From Gonocerus acuteangulatus (Eukaryota; Arthropoda; Insecta; Hemiptera; Coreidae), in NCBI GenBank assembly GCA_946811695.1, contig OX328124.1:84076923-84140922 (forward strand): 64,000 bases of DNA, in the 5' to 3' direction. This document shows positions 1 to 11,140 of this stretch, piece after piece. The notes beneath the pieces were generated by a model. The model was given only the letters and a program-made list of their open reading frames with translations, was not told the DNA's origin and did not search any database. The number at the start of each line of letters is the position of its first letter. The stretch's first letter is position 1. Position numbers and translations under genes: made by a program.

Positions 1-270
1 GCCGTCGGTGGCAATCAATTATCCTGGCTGTGTCGGCACCTCCAGGTCTTCTCTGAGACCTGTTAAAAGGCAGACGGTCTAATTCCGTCAACGTTAGTGG
101 TCGCTCAGATTTATGCTGGAACCTAGAGGTCGTTTGATGTCTTAATACCTGCAAGGCTAGATATGCTGCAACTTTCTGTTCTCCATGCACAAATATTAGC
201 TTAATTAGATTGATAAATCAGCAAATACCAAAGAGCCCTTACTTCCAAAGTGATATTAAAGGAACCATTA
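1..270. other. Unassigned DNA left of the first MITE
   Basis: The first 170 bases are less AT-rich than the rest, but no open frame, splice pair or RNA signature was recognised. Only the dinucleotide TA at 269-270, which flanks the next element, has a clear interpretation. Confidence 0.4.
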
Positions 271-536
271 ATTGAAGGGGTCGGGTCAAAATAGTGCCAA
301 GCATCATTTTAAACAAAACTTAACTGTCGCTGTTATATGTTAGATATGGAGAGAGTGGGACTAGCAGTCTATGATACAAAAGTTACGAAAATATGACTAC
401 TAGCTCTGTATGCTACTTATTCTTGTTGCTCCTAGCCATTTCAACTGATATCCCCACATAATATCCACATATAGCAGCTACAGATAATTTTTGTTAAAAA
501 TGTTGGTTGGCACTATTATTCCCCGACCCCTTCAAT
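271..536. mobile_element. MITE with 30-bp terminal inverted repeats and TA target duplication
   Basis: The left end (271-300) begins ATTGAAGGGGTCGGG and ends ATAGTGCCAA. The reverse complement of 507-536 matches it at 27 of 30 positions. Each end is directly flanked by TA (269-270 and 537-538), the duplication expected of Tc1/mariner-type transposition. The 266-bp body has no coding capacity, so it is a non-autonomous element. The superfamily is inferred only from the TA flank; no transposase is present. Confidence 0.7.
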
Positions 537-1255
537 TATTCAATATGTAATTTAAAGTAACGAACTGTAAGCACTATATGTCAGGACGGTTAACATGGCG
601 ACACCTACGGAGAACGTGGAGTGTTCGATTGACTTAATTTGGTAGTTTATTACGGGAGAAGGATAAGAAATGACAAAGAGGAATTACTTATTTTTAGGGG
701 CGTTCCAGGGCATTTATTTACTAATTTAAACGCGCGAAGCGAGGATTTTGTGTTTCATTTGGTTACTCTACATACTAGTAGATATCGGCGCTAATAGCAA
801 AATAGTTGATGCGTCGTTAAAAAACGAAAAAAAAAAAAACTAGTAGATATATGAAAAATTACAGCTGGGATATAGGTAGCTATAATTTTTAATTATTTGT
901 GCCTTATGTTTTGGGGAAAATACTCTATTATATATGGGAATTTTTCCATGGCATTTAAACAAAATATATAGTCAATTATTATAACCCACGTCCAATTCAA
1001 TGAATCCTTTAAGTAGCAAGAAATGCATCATTGGAAACAAGGAAATGACCTAACGTGACCCTTGAATGTTATAGAACAGTTGTGCACAGAAGGGACGCAG
1101 ACATAGCATTCTTAATAACCTTCCGGCTTTGCAAACATGCAATGCCTTAAAGGCGTATAAGGGCAAAATCCATTCAAGTTCCTACCTGCAAAATGCAATA
1201 GTAATAACATAACCAGTTTGGTGGCCATCTGTACCACCTGATAATTTTTCTTTAC

Positions 1256-1256
<1 letters not shown>
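537..1256. other. AT-rich non-coding DNA
   Basis: No long open frame, tandem repeat or inverted repeat was recognised. A short A-run lies near 827-839. Confidence 0.4.

Positions 1257-1309
<53 letters not shown>
1257..1309. repeat. (TA)n microsatellite
   Basis: Alternating TA run with one internal TATG interruption, a pattern seen at most TA tracts in this window. Confidence 0.95.
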
Positions 1310-1554
1310 GTATAAAGGGTAACTTTACAGTTTTATTCGCAAATAGATATTCTCAAGTGCAAGTCATCTCTTAGCAAATGGTTAAAATACCTCTATCTCC
1401 AGGCGAACATCGTTGTGAGAGGTTCCCAACTATTTACCTTAGAAAGCTTTTATTATTTTTACCATGACGATTTGTAATTAATTTTATAATATTTCTACGA
1501 CACATTCAGAAGAACCGATCCGTCGGAAAGGATCAAAAGACTTGAAACCTTTTC

Positions 1555-1835
1555 TCGAATTCTCCCCTCGGCGTGGGCGTTAAATGGCGATAAGAGTTCG
1601 GAGGTGTACCCCTGACAGGAAGACACGTCCAGGAGGACTACGTAAGCGGAAACGCTGATCAACTCCCTCCGACTCCTTCTTAATCAGATATGTACTAAAT
1701 GCCAACACGGCTAAGAACATTATTATGTGTCTCGCGCAAGCCGGCAGCTAGCCCCGTGTTTATACTCGGTAATACTAGCACGCGGCCATTCCACACCTAG
1801 CACCGCACGGGGTATCTCCTTCTCCCTTTACTATA
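1555..1835. other. GC-richer non-coding segment
   Basis: Base composition is clearly higher in G+C than the flanks (for example around GGCGTGGGCG, and CGCAAGCCGGCAGCTAGCCC near 1736). No long open frame or convincing splice-bounded exon was seen. In an AT-rich genome such islands can be conserved regulatory sequence or untranslated exons; neither can be shown here. Confidence 0.25.
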
Positions 1836-2255
1836 GGCTAATCAAGAAAAAAGTATAAATCTACATTTTTTTAAAAATAAAAAATAAATAAAAATTCATA
1901 ATTACACTCTATGTAACAAAAATATTATTATGAGAGACATATTTTTACCAGAATAAGGTATCCGGGTAAAAAATGACAAACTAATTACGTTGTAATGCAA
2001 TTGAAATAATTAGTCTGTAATAGAAAGTTTCTTCACAAAATATGGGCAGATAATTACTTTCAGAGATAGGTTTTACTTTGTGGGACGGTGCTGCAAACGC
2101 CTGCAAAGAGGTCATTAATTGACACCACAAAACATTAATACTGCACGCCAAAGGGCTAAAGCTGAAATGGATTATCATAGCCACTTTTCAGAGGGAACAT
2201 ACTGAGGTCAGTGACGTTTACAGTTGTAGATTGGCTTTCTTCATTCAGAAGATGA

Positions 2256-2540
2256 CTGCGTCAAGAAATAATACTAGCCAGACGACGTATCGGCCCCAGC
2301 CTTGTGAACAACGAGAATCTAATATCAAAGCTACTAGCCGAACATGTACCTATCTCAGATTTCTCTTCAGGCATAAAATTTGGCTGGACAGACGTCCTTG
2401 GGGGTGACTGCCAATACATCGAAAGAATGTCCATACACATAATGGACCAACATTTACAACCAAACGCTAAAGTAAAAACGTTTATTATTTTCTATATAAA
2501 AATGTATATACAATATATTTATTGTTGCCTATTAATTTAA
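2256..2540 (+). CDS. Possible exon related to the regulator exon at 14.5-15.0 kb
   Basis: The frame is open from 2256 to the stop at 2538-2540 and has no ATG before the key motif, so a real coding segment would be an internal exon. Residues encoded by 2346-2372 read VPISDFSSG. The minus-strand exon at 14501-14992 ends VPISNFSS plus the first base of a glycine codon. The codons differ at most silent positions (GTA CCT ATC TCA against GTG CCC ATC TCT), which suggests conserved protein rather than a recent DNA copy. In the 14.5-kb exon a splice donor follows TCAG; here TCAG is followed by GCATAA, so either a rare GC donor is used, reading continues, or the copy is decayed. A possible acceptor (CCCCAG) ends at 2299. 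The rest of the frame resembles nothing I recognise. Pseudogene or chance similarity cannot be excluded. Confidence 0.35.
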   Translation: MRQEIILARRRIGPSLVNNENLISKLLAEHVPISDFSSGIKFGWTDVLGGDCQYIERMSIHIMDQHLQPNAKVKTFIIFYIKMYIQYIYCCLLI

Positions 2541-3006
2541 GTGTAGGGCGTCCAGATTGAGAATTCAACATCGCTCTTTATAATATAAACAAAATGTTTA
2601 AATATCAGAATTTCAAAATTAACCTTCTTTTACGAGAAGGCTTTATCTGTCAATTTTGAATGCTGCTTTAATTATTTCAACAGGACAGGATTCAAAAGTA
2701 TTTTGTATTCACCTCCCTTAACTATTTCCAGTTAAAATTAGATATTACTAATGATGTTGCATTAATCATACACCATTACACCTTTCTTGAACGGTATTAC
2801 AAATTGTCCCGAATCATAATGACTACATAAGAACCTCGTCTATTTAGAACCATAATAACATTAAATTAATTTATTTAATCGGTCCAATTATAGTGAGCTT
2901 GAATTTCCCTAATCATTATAGTATAGCAGGTGTCTAACCTTCTTCACAGGGAAGAGAAAGGAAGACACGAGGAAATGTTTTCTATGAGACAAGATAGGCT
3001 ATGAAG

Positions 3007-3435
3007 CAGAGTTGGGCAAACGTTAGCGCGCGCTAATACCTAATACCTTCCCGCTAATTTAGCGGTACTGATAAGAGCCTGCGCTAACGATTAGCGCATA
3101 GCGACGGCAGTGCGCTAATCGCTAATTCATTTAAAATGTTTAAATATCTTTGTAGCTAACTAGGAGGAATATTGAAGGTGGAATAAAAAAATGATATTGA
3201 AGGTGGAATAAAAAAAGGAAGAATAGGAGGAATATTGAAAGAATAGGAGAATAGGAGGAAGAATAGGAGATATTCCTCCTAGTTAGCTACAAAGATATTT
3301 AAACATTTTAAATGAATTAGCGATTAGCGCACTGCCGTCGCTATGCGCTAATCGTTAGCGCAGGCTCTTATCAGTACCGCTAAATTAGCGGGAAGGTATT
3401 AGGTATTAGCGCGCGCTAACGTTTGCCCAACTCTG
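3007..3435. mobile_element. hAT-type foldback MITE with 8-bp target duplication
   Basis: Two 166-bp arms (3007-3172 and 3270-3435) appear to be near-perfect reverse complements by eye. They begin CAGAGTTGGGCAAACG, a typical hAT-like terminus. The element is flanked by perfect 8-bp direct repeats CTATGAAG (2999-3006 and 3436-3443), the duplication length typical of hAT transposition. The 97-bp spacer is purine-rich and built from repeats of GGAGGAA/GAATA type. The arms contain many CGCTAA/TTAGCG subrepeats, themselves palindromic. There is no coding capacity. Near identity of the arms implies recent mobility or gene conversion. Confidence 0.85.
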
Positions 3436-3443
3436 CTATGAAG

Positions 3444-4121
3444 AATGCCGCTAATATGGAATATTACTCTTCAAATGGGCTTTATATTCAAAGTAACATG
3501 CTTTCATTTAGCTTAGACGATTGTCTAACCAGCATCCTGGTGGAACAAAAAAATCTCAAGTGATACTTTGTTATTGTTTTTGTGCGAAAGCTATTTTAGA
3601 CTCCAAAGAAAATAAAAATAAATACCAGAAGAAAGTTTTAAAAATTCTTTAGAACATCACAAATTAGAGATTTTCTGTATGCAGTTATTTATTGAAAAAT
3701 GCATTGTTAATATAATGGAAAATATAATTGGAAAACCCCGTAAAGTAATATTTCAACACTCAGTTAGGTAGCAAAATCCTGTCCTTTTAATTATAATAAC
3801 TGCATTATATTGTATACAAGCCTGATATTCACAAGGAATCTCTGTCAACTAACGTCAGTATTACTGCAATAAATATTTAAAAAAAAAAATAAATACATGT
3901 GGAAAAATTGATTAAATTGATAGAAATCAAATAAATTAACAGTGATAATGGAATGATTCATATTTCCTTATTTCACAGGTTAATTAAACGTAGAATTCAG
4001 AGTAAGTATCAATATTGATACCGTAAAATGAAGTAACATTAGTATAGTGTGGTGAAATTGATACAAAACTATACTACGAGGATATTTTCATTTAACTGAT
4101 ACTTTGCCCAAAGAGTGTGAA
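3444..4121. other. AT-rich non-coding DNA
   Basis: No supported gene or repeat was seen. Confidence 0.4.
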
Positions 4122-4366
4122 CAGACAAATATATACCGCCATCAGACAAATATATACCGCCATCAGACAAATATATACCGCCATCAGACAAATATATACC
4201 GCCATCAGACAAATATATACCGCCATCAGACAAATATATACCGCCATCAGACAAATATATACCGCCATCAGACAAATATATACCGCCATCAGACAAATAT
4301 ATACCGCCATCAGACAAATATATACCGCCATCAGACAAATATATACCGCCATCAGACAAATATATA
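4122..4366. repeat. 21-bp tandem array, 11 identical units plus a partial
   Basis: The unit begins CAGACAAATATATACCGCCA and repeats every 21 bp without visible variation from 4122 to 4352, followed by a 14-bp partial unit. Because 21 is divisible by three and the unit lacks stops in several frames, it produces artefactual open frames on both strands. The perfect homogeneity suggests recent expansion. Confidence 0.95.
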
Positions 4367-5044
4367 AGCAGTATAGGTTTGTAACGATTTCACCAACCTG
4401 TATTAAAGTGACCTCATATTACGGTAAATTTTACAAATACAGTGTTTATAGGCGCTTAAATTTGGTATGTTTGTAGAGGAGAGTAATTTTCATATTCTAC
4501 CAGAAAAATCCTACCATGTGAATTCTTCATCGATTTATTAACAGAACGATGCTTTGTTATAAAATACTATAGTCTTATTCTAAGTAGTTTTTAAATAAGA
4601 CGATTAGATTATCAATAAAAACACCAGAAACCCCAACTAGTATATTACAGTTTCATTATTTCCTTCGTGCTTAAATTTGCTACATTATAAACAATGAAAA
4701 GTTTATCTGATTCGGTAGGTATAAGTTAGGATTTTGAGGTCTAGCTGACCTTCATGCGAATCGACGTGGCCGGGCTGGCAATAAAAATAATAATAACGAG
4801 AGCATGCTTCGATGGCTGCAATTACTTCCACGTGAAGAGGAAAATTTCGCTCATAAAGCCTCTGGGATATTACCACCACGCTTGCATTTAATATTTAGCA
4901 ACGAAATAAATTAAGAGTCATTAACTCTCTATGCTCTGATTCCCTCTAGCTTTCTTGGGTCATATTCATGAATTTAAATCAGCAGCTATTTTCATAATTT
5001 GGTAGTAGTAGAAAAATTGTTAAGGACTTATACTTTCTTGTTTT

Positions 5045-5048
<4 letters not shown>
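4367..5048. other. AT-rich non-coding DNA
   Basis: No supported gene or repeat was seen. Confidence 0.4.
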
Positions 5049-5122
<74 letters not shown>

Positions 5123-5127
5123 ATATA
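5049..5127. repeat. (AT)n microsatellite
   Basis: About 60 bp of uninterrupted AT followed by GTATATATGTATATATA. Confidence 0.95.
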
Positions 5128-5236
5128 AATCTCACGAAAACCTTTTTACCAATAATCGATACCTTTGAAATAGCTAAAAAATCGATATTCACTACCACAG
5201 ATGACTTTTCAGTATTACGCCTGACTCAAGCTAGAC

Positions 5237-5432
5237 AACACGACGAGAGGACTTCCTGATAAGGTAGGATTAAGATTAAGATAAAATATTATATGTTCAT
5301 ATGTAAATTTATTTAAGGAAAGGATAGATATATATTAGTATACAAAATTTATAAGTTTAAGATTTACAAAAATTATTGTTGAATAGGAAAGCCCCTGAAG
5401 AGGTGCGAAAAGGCACGAAACATGTGGGGCGA
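5237..5432 (+). mobile_element. Penelope-like fragment with hammerhead ribozyme motif
   Basis: CGAGAGGACTTCCT near 5242-5255 recurs at 34.3 and 50.6-50.8 kb. At the other end, 5391-5430 has hammerhead order: stem I strand GCCC (5391-5394), core CTGAAGA (5395-5401), stem II GTGC/GCAC (5403-5406 with 5413-5416), GAAAC (5417-5421), a short palindromic stem III ACATGT (5420-5425), and the closing stem I strand GGGC (5427-5430). The residue expected to be the cleavage-site C (5426) is G, so this copy is predicted inactive. Hammerheads with very short palindromic stem III are known from Penelope-like retroelement terminal repeats; that family link is established knowledge applied here by inference. 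No reverse transcriptase is visible nearby. Confidence 0.6.
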
Positions 5433-6587
5433 AACATACAAAATAAAGTAGTTAAAGTGAAAAAAGTGTGTACTACTTTATCGACCCCCTGCCAGAAAAA
5501 GAAACAAGAAAAAGTGAAAAAAAAATATATATATATGTATATACATATAAATTAATGTGCGTTCAAGTGAACGAGATAATCTTATAGCGGTAGTCCATTT
5601 ACTAAAAATGAGAAAAAACACTTCTAGTTTAATTGCAAGAATGATACGGCGGATTTTCATAAGGGCATGTGTGGTCTGCTCAAGGGCACAATTCCCAAAA
5701 GTACGTTCCTTTGTAGAAGAAACTGGAATCCTCCCAGAAAACCTTCCTGTTATAGCAGAGTCAATACTTATTAGTCCACAACGATTTTAACATTTTTTTT
5801 CTTTTTTATGTCTTTAGTGACCGAAAAAAGATAGTTGTTTAATTTACCTCAAAGACATATAGGCGAGTTAAATGTATAATTTTGTTTTTATATGAATGAA
5901 ACACATATTTTAAATTTTAAAAAATACCGTTGGCCTGCTTTGTTTTGCTAGTTTGAAAATAAATCTTAAAATATTTATTTCGGAAATGGTATCATTAAAT
6001 GTTGTTTAATATGTTTTCTTTATGTCTCGGCAGCAATCTGTTATATCCTATCACAAAGAAGTTTTCTTGCCTTATCAAATAAAGGAAGGAAACGATCCAA
6101 AAGTATTGAATTAGTTTTTGTCTTAAAGTCTGTTTTGGATAACATTAAGAAAACAGAAAAAAATGTTCATCACATTCACAAGAAATAAAGTTACCTAAAT
6201 TTGGAAGTATTTCTTTATTTATTCATCTAGAGTTTATATAAAACTATTATTCAGTAGAAAAAAGAAGTGTAGAAATATATGCAAGCATATCAGAAGCAAC
6301 AGTTCTATTCCAGAAAATAAAGAGGCAGAATAGTTGGCTAGTTGCCTGAGTTCACCTCAAATTGCTACCTATAATTTCTTTCGTTCTTTTCCTCTGAATA
6401 TTATTGTAGATTCTGTTGATTTTTTCTAACCTATGATTTCATCGCTCATTCTAACGGATTCTGTAGCCCACTTAAGACTTATTACTTCAATGATTTTTTG
6501 TTTTGTTTTGTTTTGTTTTAACTGAGTTCATGTTAATAATAAACTAGAGGGATTTACGTACATTTTTTTCAGTATACCCATTTCTTG
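5433..6587. other. AT-rich non-coding DNA
   Basis: A TTTTG-type run lies near 6500. No supported gene was seen. Confidence 0.4.
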
Positions 6588-6930
6588 GGGGCGAGGTTAG
6601 CTCAGTGGTGGAGCACTGGACTCATATGCTGGAGGACCTTGAGTTCAAATCCCGAGCAAGCACTAAAGATTTTTTCTTCTAGTGTCTTCGTTCATGGGTT
6701 GAATTCGGCCTCCCTGACCGTCCCTATGCCAACACAGCCTTTAATTAATTTATGAGTGTGTACCTTGGTGCTAATGACTCTAGCAGTCGAAGCAACAAGG
6801 GGAAAATCAGGCGGCAGGAGCATAGTACTGACCACACTATCTCCCTGGTGTGCCGTATGGTCACGAATCAGATAACTCTACAGTATCTGCCCCTCAGGGC
6901 CCTCATGGCCTATTAAGGGACTAATTTTTT
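6588..6930 (+). mobile_element. tRNA-derived SINE (Met-like head)
   Basis: The head contains an A-box-like TAGCTCAGTGG and a B-box-like GAGTTCAAATCCC at tRNA spacing, with CAT in the anticodon position. The acceptor, anticodon and T stems do not pair well, and an unrelated ~260-bp body follows, ending near a T-rich run at about 6926. This argues for a SINE rather than a functional tRNA gene. No target duplication was identified, so both ends are approximate. Confidence 0.6.
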
Positions 6931-7827
6931 TTTCCACTTCTAACTCTAACCAGAAATATTGCAAACAATATTAAAATTATTATTTATTCAATAATAATCA
7001 CTAATAATCTATTACTACTATTGTGACAACATATAAGTGACTCTAGAATACTTATATTATATCGTGCTTTCACCGTCTCTATACGGTGCTTACTACTATG
7101 GGTACTGGAAATGACGTTATTTCATTGTACATAATCAACAATAGACAAACGTTTATACATGCAAACACACTAAAACATATAACTATTTTTCAATTCTGCA
7201 ACAACTGAAGTTGTAATGATTAAATTTTAAATTTGCAATTAAATTGCTACTCCTAACTGGAAATATCTTGATTACTGTTTTTTTGACAACTTTCGAGAGA
7301 AACAATTAACGACCCTTGTTCAGAGTCCGCTTAATATTTTAGCAGGGATCGGTCAACCTGACAATTTCGAGATTCCATTTCGACTATTGACATTTATCAG
7401 GGCTGTATTAACAGTCAAATAAATTGACTATGCTCTTGAGTGCGATCGCCCGAATTCTATATTTGAATGGTCGACGTGTCAGAATGACATAAAGGAACCA
7501 CTCGGGACTATTGGACATCCCGTTGCTATTAATACTTGTAAAAGATCTTCCTTCTATAGGAGAGCAACTTATGATTGATGGTGTCCTCAGTTCCACTTAT
7601 TGTACAGGAAGGAGGAGAAGGGGTTGATACCTCCGCCGTGGCCTACCTAAGAAATCTCATATTTTCCAATAGATCGCCCATGATTTACGACACCTTTGAA
7701 CGAGTGACAACTAACACGGTTAGTCTTGTTAATGTGGCCGCGCCTTTATACTAAAAATAGGAATGTTTTTGGCTTGTATTCTCATCTTTACCTTCTCTCC
7801 CAATCCTTTTTAATTTCTATTTTTTTT

Positions 7828-7829
<2 letters not shown>
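6931..7829. other. AT-rich non-coding DNA
   Basis: A moderately GC-richer patch lies around 7600-7740. No supported gene was seen. Confidence 0.35.

Positions 7830-7889
<60 letters not shown>
7830..7889. repeat. (TA)n microsatellite
   Basis: TA run with one G interruption near its right end, preceded by a T-run. Confidence 0.95.
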
Positions 7890-8852
7890 TATCTAAAATA
7901 ATAAATTATTTACTTTTTTTTTTTACTAGGACAGTTTTATTATTTTATTTTATATATTTTAATTGCTGCATTTGATTGGCTAGACAACCCACAAGCCGTT
8001 TTCAACATCGTTCTAAAAGTTGAAATACATAATGCATATGAATAAAGTTGTAATAAAAAATGAAATAATTAAAAGACATTTCATATGATTTCCCGTCAGA
8101 ATTGAAGCTGAAAATGGTCAATTATTATTTGGATTCAATTAAGAACATAAGGCTACTGCCACACGAGCGATGTCTCCCGCGGTTTCCAAGCGAAAAATGT
8201 TTTGCCACAGGAAAGAGAATGTCCTTTGCGTTATTTTTCAAGATGTTGACTCATCATCTTGTTCATAAACAGGTTAAAACAAAAAAAAAAAAAACTGTTG
8301 TTTTTATGAGAAAAAAACCTAATTACGTCATCTGCGTTGTTAGTTATATATATGATGTCCTGGATATGTAATAAGTAAGAGAAAACATCGAGCAAATAAT
8401 TTTCAAACTTCAGAGTTAGTAAAATCAGGTACCTCGAGAATTTGCATAAGTAGAATGAGTAATCTCAAAACATTTAGCGTTGATCGAATATTTAAGTAAC
8501 GTAGAAAAACCACATAAAAATTATTAAATGGCTACTGCTATTTCAGGCAACAAGGTTAACTGATTTATTTAATTGTAGATTGTTATACGTCCTTAGAGCC
8601 CTAGGCACTGGCGTACATTATAGTTATATGGATATGGTTTAATAGTATATTTTAATGAATTCATTTATTAAAACATTTAAAGCAAAACTGAACGATTTAT
8701 TCTAACACAAGGATGCATGGCATCATTGTAACAATCAATTTGACTTTGTTGACAAAGGTCAAACACCCTTTTGTTCTTAGTTTTACACACATTACACTGC
8801 ATCTATGAACTAAAATAATTTGTTCTAAATAATGAAGAGACGATAAAAGATG

Positions 8853-8856
<4 letters not shown>

Positions 8857-8890
<34 letters not shown>
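8857..8890. repeat. 34-bp poly(T) tract
   Basis: Uninterrupted T-run. It could be the poly(A) end of a minus-strand retroposon occupying the sequence to its right, but no pol III boxes or target duplication were found. Confidence 0.9.
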
Positions 8891-8891
<1 letters not shown>

Positions 8892-8922
8892 AGGAGTTAG
8901 AAGTAATACAGGTTGACAGGAT

Positions 8923-8939
8923 GGCAGCAGGGGGCGCAA
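8923..8939 (+). promoter_or_regulatory. CTCF-type core motif
   Basis: GGCAGCAGGGGGCGCAA contains the canonical CAGCAGGGGGCGC core recognised by the CTCF zinc fingers in vertebrates and closely approximated in other bilaterians. It is a single sequence match with no supporting context; a chance occurrence inside a repeat is possible. Confidence 0.3.
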
Positions 8940-9364
8940 CTTAATATAAAGTGAGACCTTAACAGCCGATTATATGTTAATGATTGCTTATCCTTGTTCA
9001 CCACGTCATCTCTCGGCTCATGAATATTCATAAGGTGCTTTAGTACAGGACGTAGGAACATCCTATAAGCAGGACTTTTCGCATGGAGGTTCTCCGAAGA
9101 AATTAGGGAAGCATTGTTCAGCCAAGGGAAAAACCCAAAGAAATATCTTAGTAAATAATCCAGAATTGAAATTCTTTAGTTGATCATTTGTTACTGTGTT
9201 TATTTTTCTAATAGCACATATTAAAAAAAAAAAACTTTCAAAAGTGATTTTAACAGCTTTCTATAAATAGTCTAACGTGAGAAATAATTTAGTTTTTATA
9301 CTTATTAAACTGCTGGATATTATGCAGTGTGGTGTACACCGCCAATGCCTTTCCTAGTATTTTT

Positions 9365-9450
9365 ATTTCAGGAAAAACCAAATCCCTAGGCTGAGATTCG
9401 AGCCCAGTTCCACTACTCTAGATGCCTAGACCAACAAAGCATGCCTGGTT
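9365..9450 (-). mobile_element. tRNA-derived SINE head on the minus strand
   Basis: On the minus strand an A-box-like TTGGTCTAGGCATCT is followed by a B-box-like GGGCTCGAATCTCAGCC and then by A-rich non-tRNA sequence. The spacing fits a tRNA-derived pol III promoter, but the stems are degraded. The full 3' extent is unknown. Confidence 0.45.
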
Positions 9451-9719
9451 AAGTCCTCTAATGAATAATTGTTGTTTATTGATACAGTTTATTTGAATGA
9501 ATTCCATCTGCCTGAACATTTTTTCTTTCAAATATTGAAAGAAGAGGTACGATTTTAGACTTTTATACTAATTTGGGCGCATGAATTTTAATGTTTATTT
9601 TAACAAGGCACTATAAGGCATAACTTATAGTGGAAGAATAAACATGGAGTCGTGAAGTCTTGGGATTTGATTAACTCACGACATTGTGTTCCTACAAATC
9701 AAATTCAGAAGCCCGAATG

Positions 9720-10225
9720 ACGTGAATATTATTCGGGTGGTTTTCGGCCGTCGAGTAGATGTAAGGCCCGCTGATGCAGACAGGTAAAAAAGAAAAAATG
9801 AAAGAAAAAAAAAGAAGAGAAAAATAATAAAAAAAGGTTCTCTCGACTGGCTGTGGATGATGTATGATGCTGGTCGGTGATAATTAAGGCTGAAGGGGGA
9901 TAAGTCCTTGAGATTTCCCTATAACAAAAACCTAAGGGGGATTTTTGACGTGCTTTGTCCCATCTCACCAACCCTTTTTTTACGGTTCCTCAGATCCTTC
10001 TTCCCTCACTCCAAGGCCTCAACAAACGACATTCTTCCATTTGTTTCTCCTTCCCCCAGAGAGAGAGAAAGACCGAGAAAGAGAGAAGAGAGAGAGAGCA
10101 AGCTGAGGTATGATTAATGGGAGTATGGTTTTTGAAGGAGCCTTGGGTCCGTCCCCTCTTTCAACAAGGAAAGCCTTCATCACTGATGATGCCAACTATC
10201 GAAGCTCGACTCCTTACCAAGGAGA
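9720..10225. other. GC-richer non-coding segment with a GA-rich stretch
   Basis: Composition rises above the surroundings. There is a short GAGA-type run at about 10060-10098 and an A/GA-rich run near 9788-9835. Overlapping short open frames on both strands show no recognisable protein. A conserved non-coding or untranslated function is possible but unsupported. Confidence 0.2.
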
Positions 10226-11102
10226 AGATTTTTTTTGTTTTTTTATTTCTTATTTTTCCTTCATTTCGATCTTAATGAACCTCATTCTATTTTTTTTTTC
10301 AAACCACATATACTTCAGGAATTAATTAATTAGTTATTCCCATTACAGGAGCCCAGGATGATTAATGATCCAGAAAATGAAGAATTTACTAAAGGAATGT
10401 CTAATCAACGTTGAACGTAGACAATTATGAAGACATTATATCAGTCATTATTTGTATTATAAAAGTCTTCTCCATTTATGTGTGAAATTTTACATTCCAT
10501 CTACTAATATGAGAGTGGTACTTAATATACATATATAAATAAATAAACAAACAGCCTATTACGACAATTTAAAACGCAAACTTAAAGAAACTCAACTAGC
10601 TGATAACAATAGCTTATAATGATGATGCAAACGAAACTTGAAAACCTCTTGACTAAAAATCTGACTAATAGTCTCCCATGTTTTTGACCAAAAAATAGAC
10701 AAGGAAACTAAATAAAATAAGTGGAACTAAGTACCTATAACACATCTTGGTATAACCCCATTATTTCTAAAAAGATTAAAAACGATTGCAAAATATCTTG
10801 GACGAACCAAAACATAATTAAAAAACCCTAAGTGTTATGAAATAATCACATTTTTGTGGAGAATAGAAAAGTTGTTTCAAACACAACAAGATCCTGACCT
10901 AAAGAAATCAAGAATAAAAAAAAAAGTTAAATAATATGTAATTCTCATTATTTATTGACCAGGATCCGCATAAGGTGCAGTTCACCGACGTATCCTTATG
11001 CAATGGTATGAAACGCACCTGAACTTACCTACCCATTGCAAATTACGAGACTACATACGAAATCCATATGACTTCCACGACTTACTGACCGAAAAAAGCC
11101 CA
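10226..11102. other. AT-rich non-coding DNA
   Basis: No supported gene or repeat was seen. Confidence 0.4.
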
Positions 11103-11140
11103 TATATATATATAGTATATATATATATATATATATACTA
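11102..11140. repeat. Short (TA)n microsatellite
   Basis: TA dinucleotides with one AGT interruption. Confidence 0.85.

Noticed and set aside
4069..4476. Several 86-119-codon open frames on both strands
   Set aside because: They are translations of a 21-bp tandem repeat whose length is a multiple of three; no initiation context or unique sequence supports a protein.
6588..6660. A functional tRNA-Met gene
   Set aside because: A- and B-boxes are present but the acceptor, anticodon and T stems pair poorly and a SINE-like body follows.
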